Assembly: GCA_021904315.1 (NCBI GenBank)
Contig: CM038910.1
Location: forward strand, 16,244,001-16,308,000
Origin: Sphagnum magellanicum
Lineage: Eukaryota; Streptophyta; Sphagnopsida; Sphagnales; Sphagnaceae
DNA: 64,000 nt
Direction of reading: 5' to 3'
Within the stretch, counting starts at the first letter, position 1, and each line of letters starts with the position of its first letter. The position numbers and the translations under genes were made by a program. Below the pieces are notes generated by a model, which searched no databases, was not told where the DNA came from, and worked only from the letters and a program-made list of their open reading frames with translations. Shown piece by piece: positions 37,112 to 50,700 of the stretch.

Positions 37112-39315
37112 CAGTGTTTGGGTAAATACCAGGTTGGAACCTTGGCCTATATATAGGTCAGGCCAGGCTAGGCCAAGCTAGGTTAAGCTAGGCTGGTTAT
37201 TGGCCCTGGTTAGTATGAGAGAATCAAACCCAACCTGGTATGACCTGACACAACACCAGCCAGTCCAGTACTTATATTTAGCTACTTTCCGTAGCCACTG
37301 TCCGTCCGGAGTCAAGGGAAGGAACTTTCTTCCTTTACATTATATAATATACCACCTTCCTTCCTGCTGCATGGTAGGGACTTCAGGTAATACCAATTTA
37401 ATATATATATTGGGATTGCTATATCAATCCCAATATCACGTATACTTGGTAAGTAAGTATACCGCAGTACCTTTACCATTCCGGCATAAATTAAATTATT
37501 TTAGTTTATTCGAAATTTTTGAAATTTTATTTCTTATTTGTGCCAAAATTTTAATAAAATCATCCTTTGAGCCTAACACCTTTGAAGACTAGGTTGGTAT
37601 GAAAGTTTTTAGAAACACTTGATATCACTACCATGCCATTAGCAATTTTTTTAAAATATAAATTATATATATATATATCCAATAGGTGTACCAATGGGTG
37701 TGTTCAAAAGTTGATATTCACCAAACATTGGTAAGGATCCAGAAGGGCGGCTGTTATGGCAATGAGGGAGTCAAAGTGCACACCCAAATTCCTTAAAGAG
37801 AACACCTTATGTTCAAACTTGACACTTAATGAGTAAAAGAGGATACTTTTTGAGATATTTTTATGTAAGGGAACATTAATGTTTTTCCCTCTATCATTAT
37901 TATTATTATTATTATTATTATTCACATATTTAAATCACCTTATAATTGATTCATTTTTTGTGTTTTAAGATCATGCTAAATTTTGGATAATAAAAATAAA
38001 AATAATAATTTGTGTTTTGAGTACCTAAGAAAAGAAGCAATGCTTTTCTTTTTGACAAATTTTTTTTGGACTGTCCATAAAAAGGTTAATTCTAATTATA
38101 ATGCAAAATGCAAAAAAATTCAGGTTTCTTAATTGTCAAATTCTGAAGAAAATCAATTGAAATCGGAATATTTCTACATTAGAGTTCCAAACTAGTAGGT
38201 AGCTAACAATATGGAAGGACAATTAATTTTATTTTTTCATATCTCATTTATAGCCAAAATTTGGCTAAATCCTCTTGTGGTTTGATCATCACGTACCAAA
38301 AAAAATTTGACAAAAGAAATAGTGATTGCCACCACATCATGTAGGTGGATCATGAGCCTTACCCCATCATGCTCGTCGTCATGGGAATGAATAATAATAT
38401 ATCTCTGGCTATGGAAAGTTTCCTAATGAAATACAAAGTAGGGGCCAAAGTCCCTTGGCCGCCCCTACCTACTATTATACTCGATAATGGATTTCAACAT
38501 TATATCCCTGAAAGGCACTTTGCTAGGTCCAAGTCTTCTTTGTTCCTTTAGGTCTTTGTGCCCAAGGAAGTTTGAAATTTCATGGTTGGGCGGTTCTTTT
38601 TCTTTTCTGAAGAAGCCGACCCAAACCAATTGTTACCTCAAAATTCAGAAGCTTGCCCACAAATGACATTTGAGTTGGTGGGCAATGGCCATTGTTGGAT
38701 TGGGCATTAGAATTGCACCAAACCCCCAACCAGGTATCAGGCTGGTTCTTAAGGTTCATAACCATGATTCTCAAAGGAAAATCAAATATCCGGTTTGGAT
38801 ACATAACCATGGTTCCCAAAATGTCGAACAAGTCAAATAACCGGCCAGAAAACCAACGGCTCTTTCCAGTTGTTTCACGAAATCTGACGGTTCTTTGTCA
38901 ATTCTGTCATGAAACTCGACAGCTCTTTGCCAGTTCTTTCATGAAACTCGACGGTTCTTAGTCAGTTCTTTGCTAGTTCTTTCATGAAACCCCATGATCC
39001 TTAGTCAGTTCTTTGCCAATTCCTTCAGGAAACCGGACGGTTCTTAGTCAGGTCTTTGCCAGTTCTGTTGTGAAACCTGGCGGTTCTTATCCAGTTCTTT
39101 GCCAGTTCTTGTGTGCAACCTGGCGGTTCTTAGTCAGTGCTTTCATGAAACCCGGCAGTTCTTTGATTCTGCAGAAATGACCAGAACCGGCAATTCCTTG
39201 ATTCTGATATTTTTTTTCTCAAGCACTTGGAACCGGTTGTTCTTCGATTCTGAAGGTTTAAACGCCGGAGCCAATGGGGAAGGAATTACGAAAATCAAAT
39301 ACCCTCCCAACACTG
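37112..39315. mobile_element. Non-autonomous hAT-like element with internal minisatellite
   Basis: The left end CAGTGTTTGGGTAAATACC (37112) resembles the reverse complement of the right end, CAGTGTTGGGAGGGTATTTG (ending 39315). Flanking octamers are GTAAGGAC (37104-37111) and GTGGGGAC (39316-39323), 6 of 8 identical, both differences being A/G transitions, as expected for an aged 8-bp duplication. Length 2204 bp. No transposase. Includes a perfect 12-bp-arm hairpin at 37407-37436 and a five-unit 43-bp minisatellite. Same terminal family as the element at 7733. Confidence 0.7.
38958..39172 (+). repeat. 43-bp minisatellite, five units
   Basis: TTAGTCAG-type unit starts fall at 38958, 39001, 39044, 39087 and 39130, a strict 43-base period; each unit contains TTCTTTGCCAGTTC and GAAACC..CGGTTC. 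Shorter diverged units continue upstream to about 38870. The GGTTCT core resembles the subterminal motif of the hAT termini in this window. Confidence 0.88.
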
Positions 39316-39323
39316 GTGGGGAC

Positions 39324-41598
39324 CCATGGCAGACTTGGCAACGGTTGTGAGTTTAATTGACCCAATAATAAGCCATGTTCGACTTTTGCTTGCTGCTGTC
39401 CTACCCCCTTTGCATGTTACCGAGTTAAAGTGAACACGTGGAATGGGAACGTGGGTACCTTTGGGTCAAACTCCAAGCACTATTTCTTCTTCTTCTTCTT
39501 CTTCTTGCAATAAAAACTTGACCTTACCAAAAAAGTCAGTTACTCCTAGTTTACAACCTAAGAATTTCGTCGTTTCTTTCCCAAATAGCTACATCGGAAA
39601 CCCTACCCTTTGCGCGTAAGTGAGTACGTACTTTGGAAAAAGTTGGGTGGGGACCTAAATTCTAATATGCATGTTGTTGCATGGGTGTAGGATTCAGCGA
39701 GGCAGCTGGGTTACGTAACTATGGAATGGGTCCATCCAATAGGGCCCATTCCACCTAGGAACACGGTGAGCCTCTTAGCGCGCAAGCCATGTTCCAGTAG
39801 GTGGTAACCGGTTGTTCTACCAGGACCTGTTCCAGGATATCACAAATGGGTATTTGTTGAAGACCAAATACCCAAGCACTTATAATCTCAAAAAGTAATA
39901 TTAATTCCAATTAATTCCAACTGAAATACTTTTTTCACTTCCAGTTAACAAAGTCATTGAGAGGCTCCCTCCCAGTTAACAGGGCCCCTGGGCGTGGCCT
40001 CTAAACCTCTAAACCTGAGGTTTGTTGTGTTTAGTGGGAGGGGGTGGAGGCCTTTATCCAATGAGGGGACGGACTCTAGGGCAGCCAGTGTTTATGTAAT
40101 GTGACAATTTGTGAAGAAATCCCCGTTTTTGGAGACTTATTATATCCATGCATGAACAACTTCTGGGTTTGCAGGTCTAAAGAGATCGGTAACCCTAGAG
40201 TAGGGGTGGTCTAAAGGGGTTTCTCCCAGCTTGGACATCCCAGCACCACCGGATAAGTTAAACCTATTTGTCAATTGAACAGACCTCCCATCATTTAAGG
40301 TTAGAAACCCTTTTGTTCTTTACACTTTGGGAAGGCCTCCTCTTGTGGGCCTCCTTCCTTCCTCCCCTAATTTTCGGGTCTACCTCCTCCCATTGGGGGG
40401 GGGGGGGGGGGGTGTGTATTAACTAACTCTCAAATTCGGTGAGTCTCTCATTGGATAAGGCCTTCTTCCCCTGTAGCCTAATGGAGGGATTTCCGGAGCT
40501 TTCGGGTCAATGAAAGTGGACCACAAGTGGGTATGGGTGTTATGTTCACGCACTTACTTGTTCAGGCATTTCCTTGGTGGGACAGGCATCCATAAACCCT
40601 AAACCCTAAAACCCTACACCTAACGGAATGCCGGCTCATAGATGGTTCCTATATAGGCCAGCAAAGGCTGCTTTCACTACCTTCCTTCAAACAACCGACT
40701 TGGGTTATTAGTAGGTAGGCTATAAAGAAAACAACTTATCTAACCATGATGGTTTGCACAACATTAGTTTTCACCCATGTGAGAATTGGTCCTGAAAACC
40801 ATCCCACCCCTCCCCCCCCCCCCCTTTTTTTAAATCATGAAAACTGAATGGGTTTTCTCAAAGAATTCAAATCTAGTTCTCAAGCAATGTAGGGATTAGG
40901 AGGCCATTAGTTTATATTAAGGTGTTGTTAACATAGGTTAGAAATTAAGTTAAAGCATAAAGCTTTGTGCAATTTCTCTTCACGGTACCCACCAAATAAA
41001 AAGCCTCACGACTTCTTCTTTTTCATTTTGAGAATGTTTATTTATTCATGAATGTTTTGTGTTTTCAAGAATGTTCTTCACCATCATTGGGTGTAGTCAC
41101 ACAAACAAGAGCCACACGAAGTGTAATGTTTGTTTAATTTTTCACATTTAGAAGTGATAGTTTAATTTGATGTTGCAAATATAAGATGTTTTTATATTGT
41201 AAGTTGTCTAATATATAATTAAAACATGTGAATTAATTTGAAAAATATCCAATGAATAAAAAAAAATTCAAAAGCATTCATTAAACACTATAATGATTGT
41301 TTTTAAACACAAAAATGACTTGTAAATGGGGTTTTAAACTTTTGAAAATGATTTTTTTTTTTGAAATCTTATATATAAACCTTGATTTAATAGTATTTTT
41401 TTAATTAATATTTTTTAAAAAATTGAAAACTTTTGTGAGAATATTATTAAAAATATACCCCCCAAAAAAATCCCCTAAGCAAGCAAGTGTGGATTGTGTT
41501 ATCTCATTTGCACCCTAAGGAACTTGTTTTGGGCATGCATTTTTAAAATCATGTCAATATGTTACAACAAATCAAAAAGTTTACAAAGGTTTAAAGGA
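39324..41598. other. Low-copy-looking spacer between two hAT elements
   Basis: Balanced GC to about 40860, then AT-rich. Holds a CTT run near 39485-39506, a G tract 40395-40412 and two CCCTAAA units near 40590-40610. No convincing frame on either strand. Confidence 0.45.
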
Positions 41599-41606
41599 TG
41601 TATACA

Positions 41607-44600
41607 TAGTGTTGGGTGGTTCTTACTAAAACCTTCAATTCCTAGATTGATTCTCACATGGAGAACCAACTAGTATCACCAAAAGTGATATCGGTATAAA
41701 AATCAAATCGACAATTTTCACTTGAGTGAAAGCCGAGTACCATTAGAATTTTTTTTGAAAAACCAGGTTGGTCTTATGAAAAAACCAAAACCTCGTTTTC
41801 ATCTTAGATTAGGGTTAATAGTTAATAGGTTGATTAGGTTAGGGTTTAAGATTTAAGTTAAACAGCAATGCCCATTGTATAAAAACCCCACAAGGGTTTT
41901 GCATTTTTAATCAAATTTAGTCTTAATATTACTCCTTGTTTTTCTATTCACATTGCTCATGTTTGCTCTTTGTTATGTTCTTTATTTAACTCCTTTGCAT
42001 TGTTCCTTGTTTAGTTCATTTGCATTGCTCTTGTTTGCTCGTTGTTTTATTTTATTTTGTCGTTCCTTTGTTGGTTCACATTATTGGTTTGTCGTTGGCA
42101 TTACTAGTTCTTTGTGCTACTAGTTTGTCACTGGTGTTACTAGTTTGTTGATGTTGTTGTTTGTTTCTAGTGTTGATGGTTTGCAAGTGCTACTAATTTA
42201 TCGTTGGTGTTACATTTCATTAATGTTGTTAGTTTGCTAGTGTTCATGTTGGTTTGTCATCAATGCTACTATTTGTCACCGATATTGTTGTTTGTCACGT
42301 GCTATTATTTGTTGTTGGTGTTGTTGATTTGTCATGTTGGTGATGGTGCTATTGGTTTTCAAGTACCCACATGAGCCCCCCTATTGTTCTTTTGCATGTT
42401 AATGATAAATTGTTATATTCCCATGTTTTTTAAAATATTACCCCCATTGCCATTGAATGGCAAGCCAATGGTCTTTCACATTGCTTTACGTTTTTGTCAC
42501 TACCAAGTACCCACCATTGCCATTTACCACCCCTCTAGTGTTATTGATAGTTCGTCACGTTGCTGGTGTTGTTAGTTCATTGTGTTGTTTATGCCATGGT
42601 GCAGTACTACCCCCTATTAATGCCTCGTGGAGGTGGTGGTGTCACCAAAAAGAGAGGGTCCAGACAACAACCAGACTCCTCTGACTCTACTGCATTGCTT
42701 GTGACTGATCTAGCATTGAGCATTCACACATCAATAGAGCATGCATAACGACTTTCACTGACCCAAACTCATCTGAGCCTCCTGCAAACACAAACCCTTC
42801 ACAGAGCTCCCAGGATGGAATTTCACAATTCAGATTCACACAAAAAGTCTCCGCCAACACAAACGTCCAAACTCCTAAAACATCAAACAAAGGTCTGACA
42901 TCTATTTGTCTACGATCACACTCTCCTCCAGAAACAGACCACTCAAATCTGTTGATCTCCTTCACTCCTCCCAAAACTGCTCTGTTCTACAACCTCATTC
43001 CTTACTCGATCCGATTCTTTCCAAACTCAGGAGCTAGCTCTTTTCTAGTTTCTAACGCAACGGAAGAAAATCAGTAAAACTAGCCACCAAGCTCTGAGCT
43101 CCTCTACCGAAATTCCTCTCTCTCCCCAAAATTCTCTTGCCTTCCTCCAAAACACCTTCCTACCTTTTCCATCCTCTTGCCTTCCTCCAAAAGTACCCGT
43201 CTTACCATGTCCAACTCCCAGGATCTCACCTTCAATTGCCACTCACCTCCATCATGAATGCCCATTCCGGCGCCGCCATGCCGCCTCAAACCATAAAGGC
43301 CAGTATCTCTGTTGCCGTGATCCCGTGCCGTCCTCCTCAAGTGGTGAGTTTCCATGATCAAACCAAAGCAGCCACCATGCATTGCCTTAGTGATGAGAAG
43401 TAATGCGCCGCCAGCCAAGTGCTGGTGCAAACAAAATCAGGATCTGGATCAGAACGGCAACGTTGTCCGGTCACCCCATGTTCGGTTATAGTGGAACTCC
43501 TCTATGATGAAAAAAAAAGTGCAAAAAAAATTTAACATTTGCATATGCTTCTAATCAAAATTGAATAAAATGTTGAATAATTTGTAATTATTTTTGTAGA
43601 TGTTTGCATTTTAGCTTATTTTCCAAGTCAGGTATTTGGTTTTTCGGTATATCATACATTTGTTTGAATTTTTTTCTTCATTTCAAAGGTGTATTCTCTT
43701 GTGAAAATTACAAATGGTTTAAACTTTTAAAAATGAAAATATGATAAGTGGAAATATGTGTGAAATGTTTATGAATGACGTAATGGAAGAAAAATATGAA
43801 ATAAACTTTAGTCTTCAAATTGAAATTAGTCAAAATCTAGAAAATGAAAAAATATATTAAAAAGTTGCATGCCCAAATAACATTGTGGAAGTCACATGAT
43901 AGAAATATTTTATGTTGGGTTTTTTTGTGTTAATGATAATGACGATGTTGATGTGAAATGCCCACAAACCATGAGATGCATTACTTGTTACAAAATCAAG
44001 TTTTGGTTTATAACCTTAAAATTCAAGCAAGGAAATATCTAATGATATATAATACAACAAATGGAATAACAACATTGAAAAAACATGTGAATGCAAATCA
44101 TTATATTATTGCAAAAATGTTTGAGGAGGAAATAAACAATCAATTGAAATGAGAAGTGCAGAAACAACCTATAGAAAAAATAAAATCAAATACATATAAT
44201 AGTGTAATTGTCAATTTTTTGCTACCAAATAACCTTTCCAAAAGGATCATATGCAACAAAAAATGTTTCTTGAAAATATGGGCTTGTTGATTATTAAAAA
44301 TCATTTGCCCATGCAATTTGTTGAAAGTCATTGGATGAAATGCTTATGTTTGCATTTGTGTCCAAGATTGGTCTTTCCTTCTAAAAGATAGTTTTCACAA
44401 GAAATGTTCTTTAAATTAGTGGAAAAAACTAAATAATTGTATGTAATACCAGCTTTTGCATAATGTGATTTTGCAACATCAAGTTTTAATCTTTGGATGT
44501 CAAAAGGAATGCATGACATGACATATTTGCCTTTGTGATTAGTTTTTCAGGAACTGACTGGTAGCCAAAACATGTTACATTTGGAAAAAACTTTGGCCAA

Positions 44601-46450
44601 AAACTTGATTGAGTTACTATAAAAGTATAATTTGAGAGAAAAATTATTGTTCATGTGAAAAATGAGGAGTTTAACTTGAACACTATGACTTCTACATTAA
44701 AAATAATTATAAGTTGTGACATTTTGGGTTTGGAGGAAATTTATCAAAGCATTTGCTTTGCACATGCATTGTCCAAGGCTTGTCAATATGCTATAACAAA
44801 TGAAAAAGTTTGTAAAGACTTGACATATGTTTCTACTAAAACTACATAAAAAAGAATTGCGTAAATGTATAACTTGGCCAAAAAAATTAGGGAAAGGTTG
44901 ATAAGAATGAACTAGAACATGTGTTGAATATGGTTTAGCCCTAAGGAAATTAAATGCACTAATGAAAACAAGGCAACCTTTTTATCTAATGTATTATTAC
45001 AATGACAAATATCTATGTTTTAATTTTTTATAATTAGTTTCCATTAGTGGGAAGCTCTAACAAATTCATTTTTCTTTTACAAATTTGCAAACAAAATTAT
45101 CCTTTTTCAAGAAGCATTGCATTTTCAGAAAGTAATTATCCTCTATTATAACAAACAAATTGTTGTTTTGATGATTGCACGAATGCCTCCTCCTTTGACA
45201 TGGCATATCTCTCAAATCATTGTTGATGTATTTTCCCCTATTGTGTGTACGTGTGTTTTTAATCAATCTAAAGGTTCTTGGCTGTTAAGTGATTCTTTAA
45301 ATTTTACCATTTCCATTTGTTTGAAATTGATAAAAGAATCTAGAATTTCAATTTCTTTTGATAATGTTATGGAAAATGAGTCTATTGTTGCTCTTAAGTT
45401 AGATTTTTTGTTTTCTAACATCAAAAAAGAGGTTTGTTGTGGTTTAGATTTTTTTCTTTTTTTCTTGAAAAAAAAGGAAGAAAATAAAGCTCATAACATC
45501 ATGTTGTCTTTGATGTTAAATCCTAGGTTTAAAAACTTATGTTTAGTGTCTTCATTCAATTAAACAAGGTCAATATTGAAGAATATGATAGAAAAACCTT
45601 GTATCCCATGTTGTTGAAATGTTACAATCATTTGCATCCCTTGTCTAAAAATGTCAATGTCGACTAAGGTGTTGATCAATATTATAGTTTGAACATTTTT
45701 AAAATGACAACAAGTACAAATGAATTGACAAAGGAGTTTGTCAATAGGGACTACTAATTCTCAAAAAGCTTCAAGTGGATGCAAAACATATCAAATGTCC
45801 TTTTCAATGTTGGGAGAAACATGAATCAATGTTTCTTGCAATTGGATTCCTAGCCCATCAAATCTTAAGCATTATTAGTTCACAAATCGAAATTGAAAAG
45901 ATTTTTTCTTGGTAGGGATACTTACTAATATTAGGAGATGTTGTTTATAATCAGATAATTTAAATAAATAAATTTTTGTGAACAAAAATTGGCCTAATGA
46001 CCCTAAGATTAGTTGTTACAAATCATTTTTTAATTTAGTGGAGCTACTTGAAATTAATGCAAAGATAGAGGATTTAGAAGAATTTGAAAGAACATTTGAA
46101 AGATATGAGATTTTGAAAACATATATTATTATAGGTGTAACATTTTAATCATTCATTAAACAAGCTTGTTTTTATTTATAATTATTTCTTAAATAATTTT
46201 TTTCTAAAAATGAATATAAATTTGAAATTTGGTTTGTGAAAACCAAATATGAAAATCAACTATTATCACATTTGTGAAAATTGCTTGGTTTGAAAACTAG
46301 CTTGGTTTTTAAATTTTTAATTTGATACCCTAGTCGATTATTTTATATCTAAATTTTATTTTTTAAAGAACTAAGTCGGTTCTTTGAAATGTTAGGGGAA
46401 GAACCAGAACTGATGGTTTTTTTTTAAAAGGAGAGGATTACCCAACGCTA
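41607..46450 (+). mobile_element. Degenerate hAT transposon with transposase remnants
   Basis: The left end TAGTGTTGGGT and the reverse complement of the right end TAGCGTTGGGT agree at 10 of 11 bases. Outside lie GTATACAT (41600-41607, overlapping the first T) and GTATATAT (46451-46458), 7 of 8 identical. Inside, on the plus strand: a TTTGTCGTTGGTGTTACTAG-type degenerate minisatellite (41940-42360), a GC-rich segment (42560-43500), a BED-like zinc finger remnant (CITC..LKKHVNANH, about 43970-44110) and a hAT C-terminal dimerisation remnant (SSQIEIEKIFS with PFQCW upstream, about 45790-46030). Stops and frameshifts throughout; inactive. Confidence 0.78.
43958..46140 (+). pseudogene. hAT transposase remnant
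   Basis: The N-terminal part shows a BED-type C2H2 zinc finger with LKKHVNANH. The longest open piece is at about 45117-45563. From 45787 the PFQCWEKHESMF, FLAHQILSIISSQIEIEKIFS and FVNKNWPNDPKIS-like order of the hATC dimerisation domain can be followed through one TAG and several frame changes. The catalytic region between them is too eroded to place residues. A second, independent copy of the same protein lies at 54240-55120. Confidence 0.75.
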
Positions 46451-46489
46451 GTATATATCAAGGTTGCAAAAGTGTTTCACATGGCCCAA

Positions 46490-46830
46490 TTTTTTTTTAA
46501 AAACATACAAAAGTGAAATAAGACGTGTAAATTTTGGTCTACCCCTAAGGAAATTGAATACCCTAATGAAAGTAAGGAATTCATTACAAAACATTTAATT
46601 TTCATTTTCTATTGAAATTTTTGCATGAGATATAATCTAACCTATTCTTTTGCCTTGCAAATTTGCTAATAAAATTGTCCCTTTAAAGGAAGCTTTACAA
46701 TTCAAAGAAATTATTATGCTTTGTTATAAAATAATGTGAGGATGCCTAGAAAAATGCCACCTCCTTCGACATGACACATTACCTAGATTATTGTCGATTA
46801 CCTTGGCCATGAAATCTTCTCTTCTTAAAA
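46490..46830 (+). pseudogene. hAT transposase fragment, truncated by a repeat
   Basis: This matches 44925-45225 of the preceding element in the same orientation: CCCCTAAGGAAATTGAAT, CTTGCAAATTTGCTAA and GCCACCTCCTTCGACATG all have counterparts there in the same order. It ends where the T-rich inverted-repeat family begins (about 46838), implying the repeat inserted into, or was joined to, an older hAT copy. Confidence 0.6.
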
Positions 46831-46837
46831 CTAATAT

Positions 46838-47750
46838 TGAAGTACATTCAAACTAGGTTTGTTTAGGTTTGGCCCTAGTTAGCCTAGGTTTAACTTAAAT
46901 TTAATGTTTAAATCTAGTTTAGGTTTAACATTTAAATGTGGTTTAGGTTTAGTCTATAACTTTAAATTATAACTTTAACCTTTCGGTTTACCTTATGTTT
47001 AAACTAGGTTTAACTTTTACATTAAACTTAAGTTTAACTTAGGTTGAGCTTTTAAATTTAGCCTACGTTTAACCTTTAGGTATAGTGTAGGTTTTAAGTT
47101 TAAATTAAATTTAACCTGGATTAGTTGGGTTTAGCCTAGGTTTAATCTTTAGGTATAGTTTAAATTTAGGCTAAATTTTACCTTTAGGTATAACCTTTAA
47201 GTTTAACCTAAGTTTAGTTTAGGTTACCTAGGTTTAATTCTATTTAACTATATTTAATTAAAATTTAATCTTTAGGGTAAATTTTAATTTAGCATGTGTT
47301 TAATTAAGTTTAGCTTAAGTTTAACCTTTAAGTTTTTCTTAAATTATGCTCAAGTTTAACCTTAGTTTAGCCTTTAACTTTAGGCTTTAAATTTAACCTA
47401 TGTTTAACCCATATTTATCATCTAGGTTTAGCTTGTAGGCTTAACATAATTTTAACTTATGTTTAATGTGTAGGTTTAAATTTTGAGATTTAACATGTAG
47501 GTTTAGTTTTTTAAGTTGAATTTTTAGGTTTAACCTTTAAATTTAACTTTTAGATTTAACTTAAGTTTAACATAGGTTTAGCTTGTAAATTTAACTTTTA
47601 AGTTTAGCTTAGGTTTAGCCTTTAAGTTCAGTTTAGGTTTAACTTAAATAGCCTTAGGTTATGTTACCTGTTAACTTATAATAACATGGGAAGGCTTTAG
47701 TTAGCCTAGGTTAACCTAGGCTAAACTTAGTGGGTGGCCTAAACTAGGTT
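46838..47750 (+). repeat. AGGTTTAACCT-rich repeat, copy 1
   Basis: About 900 bp of degenerate TTTAGGTTTAACCTTTAAG-like units. It starts with CTAATATTGAAGTACATTCA, which is also the outer start of the inverted copy at 60815, and near its inner end has TATAATAACAT..GGCTTTAGTTAGCCT, matched in that copy as well. Thus it is a defined repeat family rather than random low complexity. Confidence 0.75.
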
Positions 47751-50700
47751 TTCATTTAAACTTTCACTATTACTACCCCATGGTTTAGTGAAAAACAATC
47801 CCCTATATTTATGATTATATTACACTACCCCATAGGATATAATCAAGCCCTAAAACCAATAACTCTATTTTTCTTCACTTAAAAACAAATAAACCCCACA
47901 AAATCACAAACCAAAAAAACATGGATTCAAATCAATGGTATGGTCAAAAAATCTTCCAAGAACAAAACCCCTTTCTCATTTTTTGTAATTCCACCACGAT
48001 CTTTTTTTTTCTCAAAAATCACAACCACATATTTTTCTTTGAAACTCCCACAAACAATGAACAATAAACAACAAAATTTGGCAAAATATCCTAAAACACA
48101 AAATCCCAACCAAGGATTTGAACAAAAGATTCACAACATGGTGAAGACAAAAAAACACCCAAAACTTAAACTTAAAATTTCAACCAAATGTTGAATATTA
48201 GATCCTCGGCATGGTCACCAAATGAAAATAGGCCCAAACAAGGGGGCTAGACAATTACCTTCCCACCTTATGGTAATGTCATGGGTGTTAACAAAAAAAT
48301 TTAATTGCAATTAAATTAGTACAATTTTTTTACAACTATTTGAAAACACACTTAGAAAACAATTCTTCAAAGAGATAATAATACTCCTAATTGTGATAGT
48401 TCTACTTTATAATAGAACTACCTTATAAGGGTGAAGGAATATGACCACCTATAGGAATAGAAAAAAGAAAAATAAATAATCAAATGAAAATGGTACTAGG
48501 GGCAATAATACTACCTACCTTTCAAATTTGCCCCCCCCCCCCCCCCCCCCCCCCAAATTAGCTCTTATTAATGGGGCAACCATTTAGTGAATTGCCCCTC
48601 CTAGAAGACTAAGTTGTTGAATTTCTACTTACCCCTTTATAAGGGCTAGTTAAACTATTGAATTTCAAGAACATATAATCCATAGTTAACATGCATGTAC
48701 CTACAAATCCACAATTGACACAAATGTTTAATGGTATGGCATAGTTTCATTGTTGCTTCATTGAGAATTGTGTGTTCATCATGCCCCCCATCACTAAATT
48801 CATGAGGAAGACAAAACCTTTTTTGTGAACCACAAAATGCCAATAAGAATGGGAATTAATTAAATAAAATTAAATAGAAGCACCAATTTTGTTATTCCAA
48901 ACATGTAGGTAAAGTTCCATGCTTATGCATATGCATTGTTACTAACAATATAGATGTAATATTGGCTTAAAACCTAACATGAAACATAGTCAACCTATTG
49001 TTAAAGCCTCATAGTTTGTAAAAGAAATGTTGAGAAACATTGCAATGTCATATGTTTATGTAAACAATGAGCGGTGGAGTGTGGTCAAAATGAAGACACC
49101 TTATGATATTAGATTTTTTGCACTAATTTGAATAATCTACCAAAGAAAGAGAATCTATTATTTTTGTAATAGAAATACAATTACAATTATGAAGGTAGAT
49201 AAGGGAGAACATGTAAATTTGGTAGAAATCATGTTTATGCATTTGGTAAAGGAATTGTATGGATGGATTAAATCTTAGGTTAAGATGCCGGAAGGGAAAG
49301 ATAAGGTGGATGCCAAGGCATGTGCAACTTTGCATTTGTCATAGAAGTTTCGATGTAGAAATAATTCCTTGAAAAAAACTAAAAAAGCCATAACGAGGTG
49401 TAGGTACACACAAAGGAGCTAACTGGATTACTTTACAAAAGGAATGTGAGTCTTTTTTTGTCCTTTTTCATTTTTTCATATGAAAGAATTTTTGAATGAA
49501 ACCTTTTGCAACTTATTATTAAAAATAAATATAGTTGCCCCAATAGATCACATGTTTTTGTGTTAATCATTGTTAAATAAATATGAATTTTTCAAAGTGT
49601 GTAAATTTTACTAGATTTTGCGTTTCATCTTGAAAATTTATCATAATTTTGCATCATACCAAAATATATTAACTACTTTAGGTTTTTGTTTATTGTATCA
49701 TAAACTACAACTTTGTTTTGTATGTCATGCACATTACACACCACTTACATGTGGTAAAAGACTTTTGAAATTTTTAAAATTTTGGAAATACTTTGAATTT
49801 CTAAAATTTTCAAATTCCATATCTTTTAAATTATGAGTGTTTTTTGAACGTGGATAGTAGGTTATTATCATCTAATTTTTTTACCATCAAAATTATGTTA
49901 TTACAATAGTTTTTTGTAAAATTAACCACAATCTAACACATCACCTATTCAAGTTCAAATGTCTTTTTACTAAAACCAAAACCCAAATTTTAATTTAATG
50001 AATTTTAAATTTGAATTCCTCAACATTCATGTTAATCATTTAACACAACTTAGAATGATTAACGTAACTTTAAAATGTCAAGAAAAAAACATATGTAAAA
50101 AAATTCAAAATTTTCACCATTATTCAACATGTTTTTTGACTCCTAGATGTGTATTCGTAGTTAGCCAAGATTTGCATTTAGACCATAGTACACACAACAA
50201 CATTTCGATCAACAATGAAGTTCAAGGGAAAACTTCAAAGGAACAAAAGACCCATAAAAGTTAACCAATTTGTCTTTTAAAACATAACCACAAGGAGAAA
50301 GGATCGAGGAGACAAAAAAACTATACACAACGGTTTACAATTCAATCTAATGTTGTGGAAAAAACTTGGGTGGTACAATCTACAATAAGAAGAAGACAAC
50401 CATGAAAGGAGCTATAGAATAATCCCCACCACCAATTATTCATTTCATCAAGAGCCAACCACAACCACCATGGAAACAAAGAAAGATATCAAAATCACCA
50501 CCATCGTAAGCATGAGCAACATAGAGGGCAAAAATGTGGGCCAAATGTGAGCATTCAAGATTTACAATTCCTAAAGAGCAATTATTGTTTCTTGAACCAT
50601 AAGAAACAACAAAACCATAAGTCTAGGTGGATTTTGAACTTGCAACAACATTTGTATTAAAGGATAGATCATGATCTTCTACAAGATTTTATGAAGGTAA

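Noticed and set aside
38581-39315. Shorter hAT element starting at CATGGTTGGGCGGTTC
   Set aside because: The octamer before 38581 (TGAAATTT) does not match the one after 39315 (GTGGGGAC), whereas the one before 37112 does at 6 of 8.
40589-40612. Interstitial telomere array
   Set aside because: Only about two CCCTAAA units, as also near 22036 and 31925; too short to be more than a telo-box-like motif or chance.
43137-43403. 88-codon plus-strand frame as a gene
   Set aside because: It starts at TTG, lies inside the hAT element and overlaps an equally long minus-strand frame; kept only as part of the GC-rich segment.
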